6,902 bases of DNA. Origin: Candidatus Nitrotoga sp. CP45 (GTDB lineage Bacteria; Bacteroidota; Bacteroidia; Flavobacteriales; Flavobacteriaceae). The stretch is from NCBI GenBank assembly GCA_943329165.2, contig CALQCV020000101.1, forward strand, positions 1-6,902. Direction: 5' to 3'. A program made the position numbers and the translations under genes. Below the pieces are notes generated by a model that had not been told where the DNA came from, searched no databases, and saw only the letters and a list, made by a program, of their open reading frames with translations. This document shows positions 4,870-6,902 of this stretch, in pieces (position 1 is the first letter of the stretch; each line of letters opens with the position of its first letter).

Positions 4870-6698
4870 TGGATAATAATCTCAAAAAACTAATTCCCTT
4901 TGCCTTAAAATACAAGAAGAATGTAATTTTAAATATTGTCTTCAATATATTTTATGCCTTATTTTCAACTCTGGGAATGGTTTCTATAATTCCAACTTTG
5001 AAAGTGCTTTTTAAAGAAACGGAAGAAGTAACCGTTATGCCTATTTATAGAGGTATTGGTTTTTTGGGTAAATATGGAGAAGATTTATTGAATTATCATA
5101 TCACGAAATTATCAACAGAAAGAGGAGAAGAATATGCACTTTTACTTGTAGTCTCCATTGTAATTGTGATTTTTTTACTAAAAAATATTTTTAATTATTT
5201 GGCCTCATTTCATGTAACCCGATTGAGAACTGGTGTTTTGAAGGACTTACGAGAAAAGTTATATCAAAAAATTATTCATCTTCCTATTTCCTATTATTCT
5301 GATGCACGAAAAGGAGACGTCATGTCACGAATGCTTGGTGATATAAATGAAGTTCAAAACTCTTTTTTCCAAGTATTAGAATTGGTAGTTCGTGAACCTT
5401 TGACTATTCTATTTTCAATTGTGGCAATGCTTGCTATTAGTACAAAGTTGACGATTTTTGTATTTATTTTTATTCCAATTTCAGGTTTAATTATTTCAAG
5501 AATAGGAAAAAATTTAAAAGTTAAATCAACACGAGCACAACAAGAAACGGGTTATTTCATCTCAATTTTAGATGAAACATTAGCCGGAATGAAAGTTGTA
5601 AAAAGTTATAATGCAGAAAATATTTTTATTTCAAAATTTAATTCCTCTGTTAAAAAATTACAGCAACTATCCAATAGTATTGGGAACAAAAGTAACCTAG
5701 CTTCACCTATGAGTGAGTTTCTGGGAATACTAACCATTGCTGTACTTTTATATTATGGAGGCTATATGGTTTTAGTTGACAAATCGTTGGCAAGTACCGC
5801 TTTTATTGGATATATTGCTTTGGCTTATACCATTTTGACTCCGGCCAAAAATATTTCGAAAGCATCCTATCAGGTAAAAACAGGTTTGGCTGCTGCCGAA
5901 AGAGTTTTTACTTTGATGGAGGAAGAAAATACCATTACCTCCAAACCAAATGCTATTGATAAAAACACTTTTGAAACCGGAATTTTTATAGAAAACATTA
6001 ACTTCAGATATCATAAAGACAATGTATTGAAGAACTTTTCGCTTGACGTTCCAAAAGGGAAAACAGTAGCATTGGTTGGTCAATCCGGAAGTGGTAAAAG
6101 TACAATTGCCAATTTATTGACCCGTTTTTATGACGTCAACGAAGGTAGAATTACGATTGACAATGTTGACATCAAAGACATTAATTTACAATCGTTACGT
6201 GGGTTAATGGGATTAGTGACACAAGATTCAATATTATTCAACGACACCATTAGATCTAATATTTCATTAGGAAAGCTTGATGCCACTGACGAAGAAGTAA
6301 TTGAGGCCTTAAAAATTGCCAATGCCTATGAATTCGTAAAAGACTTACCGGAAGGAATTTATACCAACATTGGTGACAGCGGAAACAAACTTTCGGGTGG
6401 ACAAAAACAACGTTTGTCTATCGCTCGTGCTGTTTTAAAAAATCCACCGATAATGATTTTGGACGAAGCTACTTCAGCTTTGGACACCGAAAGCGAACGA
6501 TTGGTGCAAATTGCTTTAGAAAACATGATGCAAAACAGAACATCCATTGTTATTGCTCACCGACTTTCAACCATACAAAAAGCGGATTTCATTGTAGTGA
6601 TGCAAAAAGGAAAAATTGTGGAGCAAGGAAATCACGAAGAACTTTTAGCCAAAAACGGAACTTATTCTAAGTTGGTTTCTATGCAGTCCTTTGAATAA
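4869..6698 (+). CDS. MsbA-type ABC exporter, fused permease and ATPase
   Basis: This 609-residue half-transporter would work as a homodimer. The membrane domain spans about residues 18-330, with helices near 18-41, 90-112, a pair in 175-212 and a pair in 283-325. The loop between helices one and two (about 45-89) is long. The ATPase domain (about 370-605) is intact: Walker A GQSGSGKST 404-412, Q-loop Q452, signature LSGGQKQR 508-515, Walker B IMILDEAT 528-535 with catalytic E533, and switch histidine H564. MsbA-like proteins flip lipid A-core or other lipids and glycolipids across the inner membrane. Peptide or drug export is possible by homology alone. Coupling to the sugar mutase and proximity to a lipid-carrier glycosyltransferase favour an envelope lipid or glycolipid. 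The ATG overlaps the mutase stop. Confidence 0.94.
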   Translation: MDNNLKKLIPFALKYKKNVILNIVFNIFYALFSTLGMVSIIPTLKVLFKETEEVTVMPIYRGIGFLGKYGEDLLNYHITKLSTERGEEYALLLVVSIVIVIFLLKNIFNYLASFHVTRLRTGVLKDLREKLYQKIIHLPISYYSDARKGDVMSRMLGDINEVQNSFFQVLELVVREPLTILFSIVAMLAISTKLTIFVFIFIPISGLIISRIGKNLKVKSTRAQQETGYFISILDETLAGMKVVKSYNAENIFISKFNSSVKKLQQLSNSIGNKSNLASPMSEFLGILTIAVLLYYGGYMVLVDKSLASTAFIGYIALAYTILTPAKNISKASYQVKTGLAAAERVFTLMEEENTITSKPNAIDKNTFETGIFIENINFRYHKDNVLKNFSLDVPKGKTVALVGQSGSGKSTIANLLTRFYDVNEGRITIDNVDIKDINLQSLRGLMGLVTQDSILFNDTIRSNISLGKLDATDEEVIEALKIANAYEFVKDLPEGIYTNIGDSGNKLSGGQKQRLSIARAVLKNPPIMILDEATSALDTESERLVQIALENMMQNRTSIVIAHRLSTIQKADFIVVMQKGKIVEQGNHEELLAKNGTYSKLVSMQSFE

Positions 6699-6713
6699 TA
6701 TAAAACCTATTTT

Positions 6714-6893
6714 ATGAAAAGAGAATATTTTGGAATGCTGTTTATAATTGTATTTGTAGCTTCAATATTCATTGCCGAAGAATTTTTTGGCGAAGTAAGA
6801 GTAACACATTGGTTAAGTACTTTTATTGTTGTTTGGGTTATGCTAGCATTCCAGGTTGGACAATATTCTATGCGTTTTCCAAAAGCATTTTAA
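6714..6893 (+). CDS. Small two-helix membrane protein, unrecognised
   Basis: This is a complete 59-codon frame from ATG 6714 to TAA 6891-6893, starting 15 bp after the ABC exporter stop. The protein begins MKREYFGMLFIIVFVASIF and ends SMRFPKAF. It has two hydrophobic helices (about residues 5-22 and 32-48) joined by a short acidic loop (AEEFFGEVRV). The start KR and the end R and K suggest both termini face the cytoplasm. I do not recognise a family. Close spacing, same strand and continuous codon use support it as a real last (or next) gene of the operon. A small partner of the exporter is conceivable but only by position. Confidence 0.7.
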   Translation: MKREYFGMLFIIVFVASIFIAEEFFGEVRVTHWLSTFIVVWVMLAFQVGQYSMRFPKAF

Positions 6894-6902
6894 AGGTTTA
6901 AA

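Noticed and set aside
5772..6547. Minus-strand frames of 62-103 codons inside the ABC exporter
   Set aside because: They are antisense shadows of the strongly conserved ATPase domain. The 103-codon translation is rich in Cys, Phe and Asn, as expected of reverse-complement noise.

Overview
The window is AT-rich chromosomal DNA from a member of the Bacteroidota, most likely a Flavobacterium or close relative. The signs are: the match of every recognisable protein to flavobacterial families (GlmU-related nucleotidyltransferase, Cys-less type B L31, DUF4199, ORF6N); promoters of the Bacteroidota type (TAnnTTTG at -7); and AT-rich starts with no clear Shine-Dalgarno sequence. I see no tRNA, rRNA, CRISPR array, complete insertion sequence or integrase.

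Layout. On the minus strand at the left edge lies the N-terminal 158 codons of a GlmU-related sugar nucleotidyltransferase (476 down to 1, running off the window). Upstream of it on the same strand is rpmE2 (ribosomal protein L31 type B, 846-595). A good intrinsic terminator separates the two (570-540). A 226-bp divergent intergenic region (847-1072) carries a strong rpmE2 promoter, an rpmE2 leader of about 100 nt, and a promoter for the plus-strand genes.

The plus strand holds a tightly packed run. It starts with a DUF4199 membrane protein (1073-1609) and a GT2 polyprenyl-phosphate-type glycosyltransferase (1610-2569). After a 79-bp gap come an ORF6N-domain protein (2649-3137), a phosphoglucomutase/phosphomannomutase (3142-4869), an MsbA-type ABC exporter (4869-6698) and an unrecognised 59-aa two-helix membrane protein (6714-6893). 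Apart from the 79-bp gap, junctions are between a 1-bp overlap and 15 bp, which suggests one operon or two adjacent ones.

The envelope genes make a coherent set: hexose-phosphate isomerisation (sugar mutase), UDP-amino-sugar synthesis (GlmU-like), transfer of a sugar to a lipid carrier (GT2) and export of a lipid or glycolipid (ABC exporter). The specific end product cannot be read from the sequence.

The outlier is the ORF6N gene. Codons 62-69 lie on a perfect 10-bp-arm palindrome. The short gap just upstream of the gene carries a second palindrome which, read in one frame, spells LRSQIVASN. That is the usual ORF6N-family version of the same protein segment, with the dyad centred on the same codon position. 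Next to it is a gapped copy of the gene's own palindrome arm and flank. The gap therefore looks like a fossil, or a functional piece, of an ORF6N-linked palindromic repeat. This is the most interesting signal in the window.
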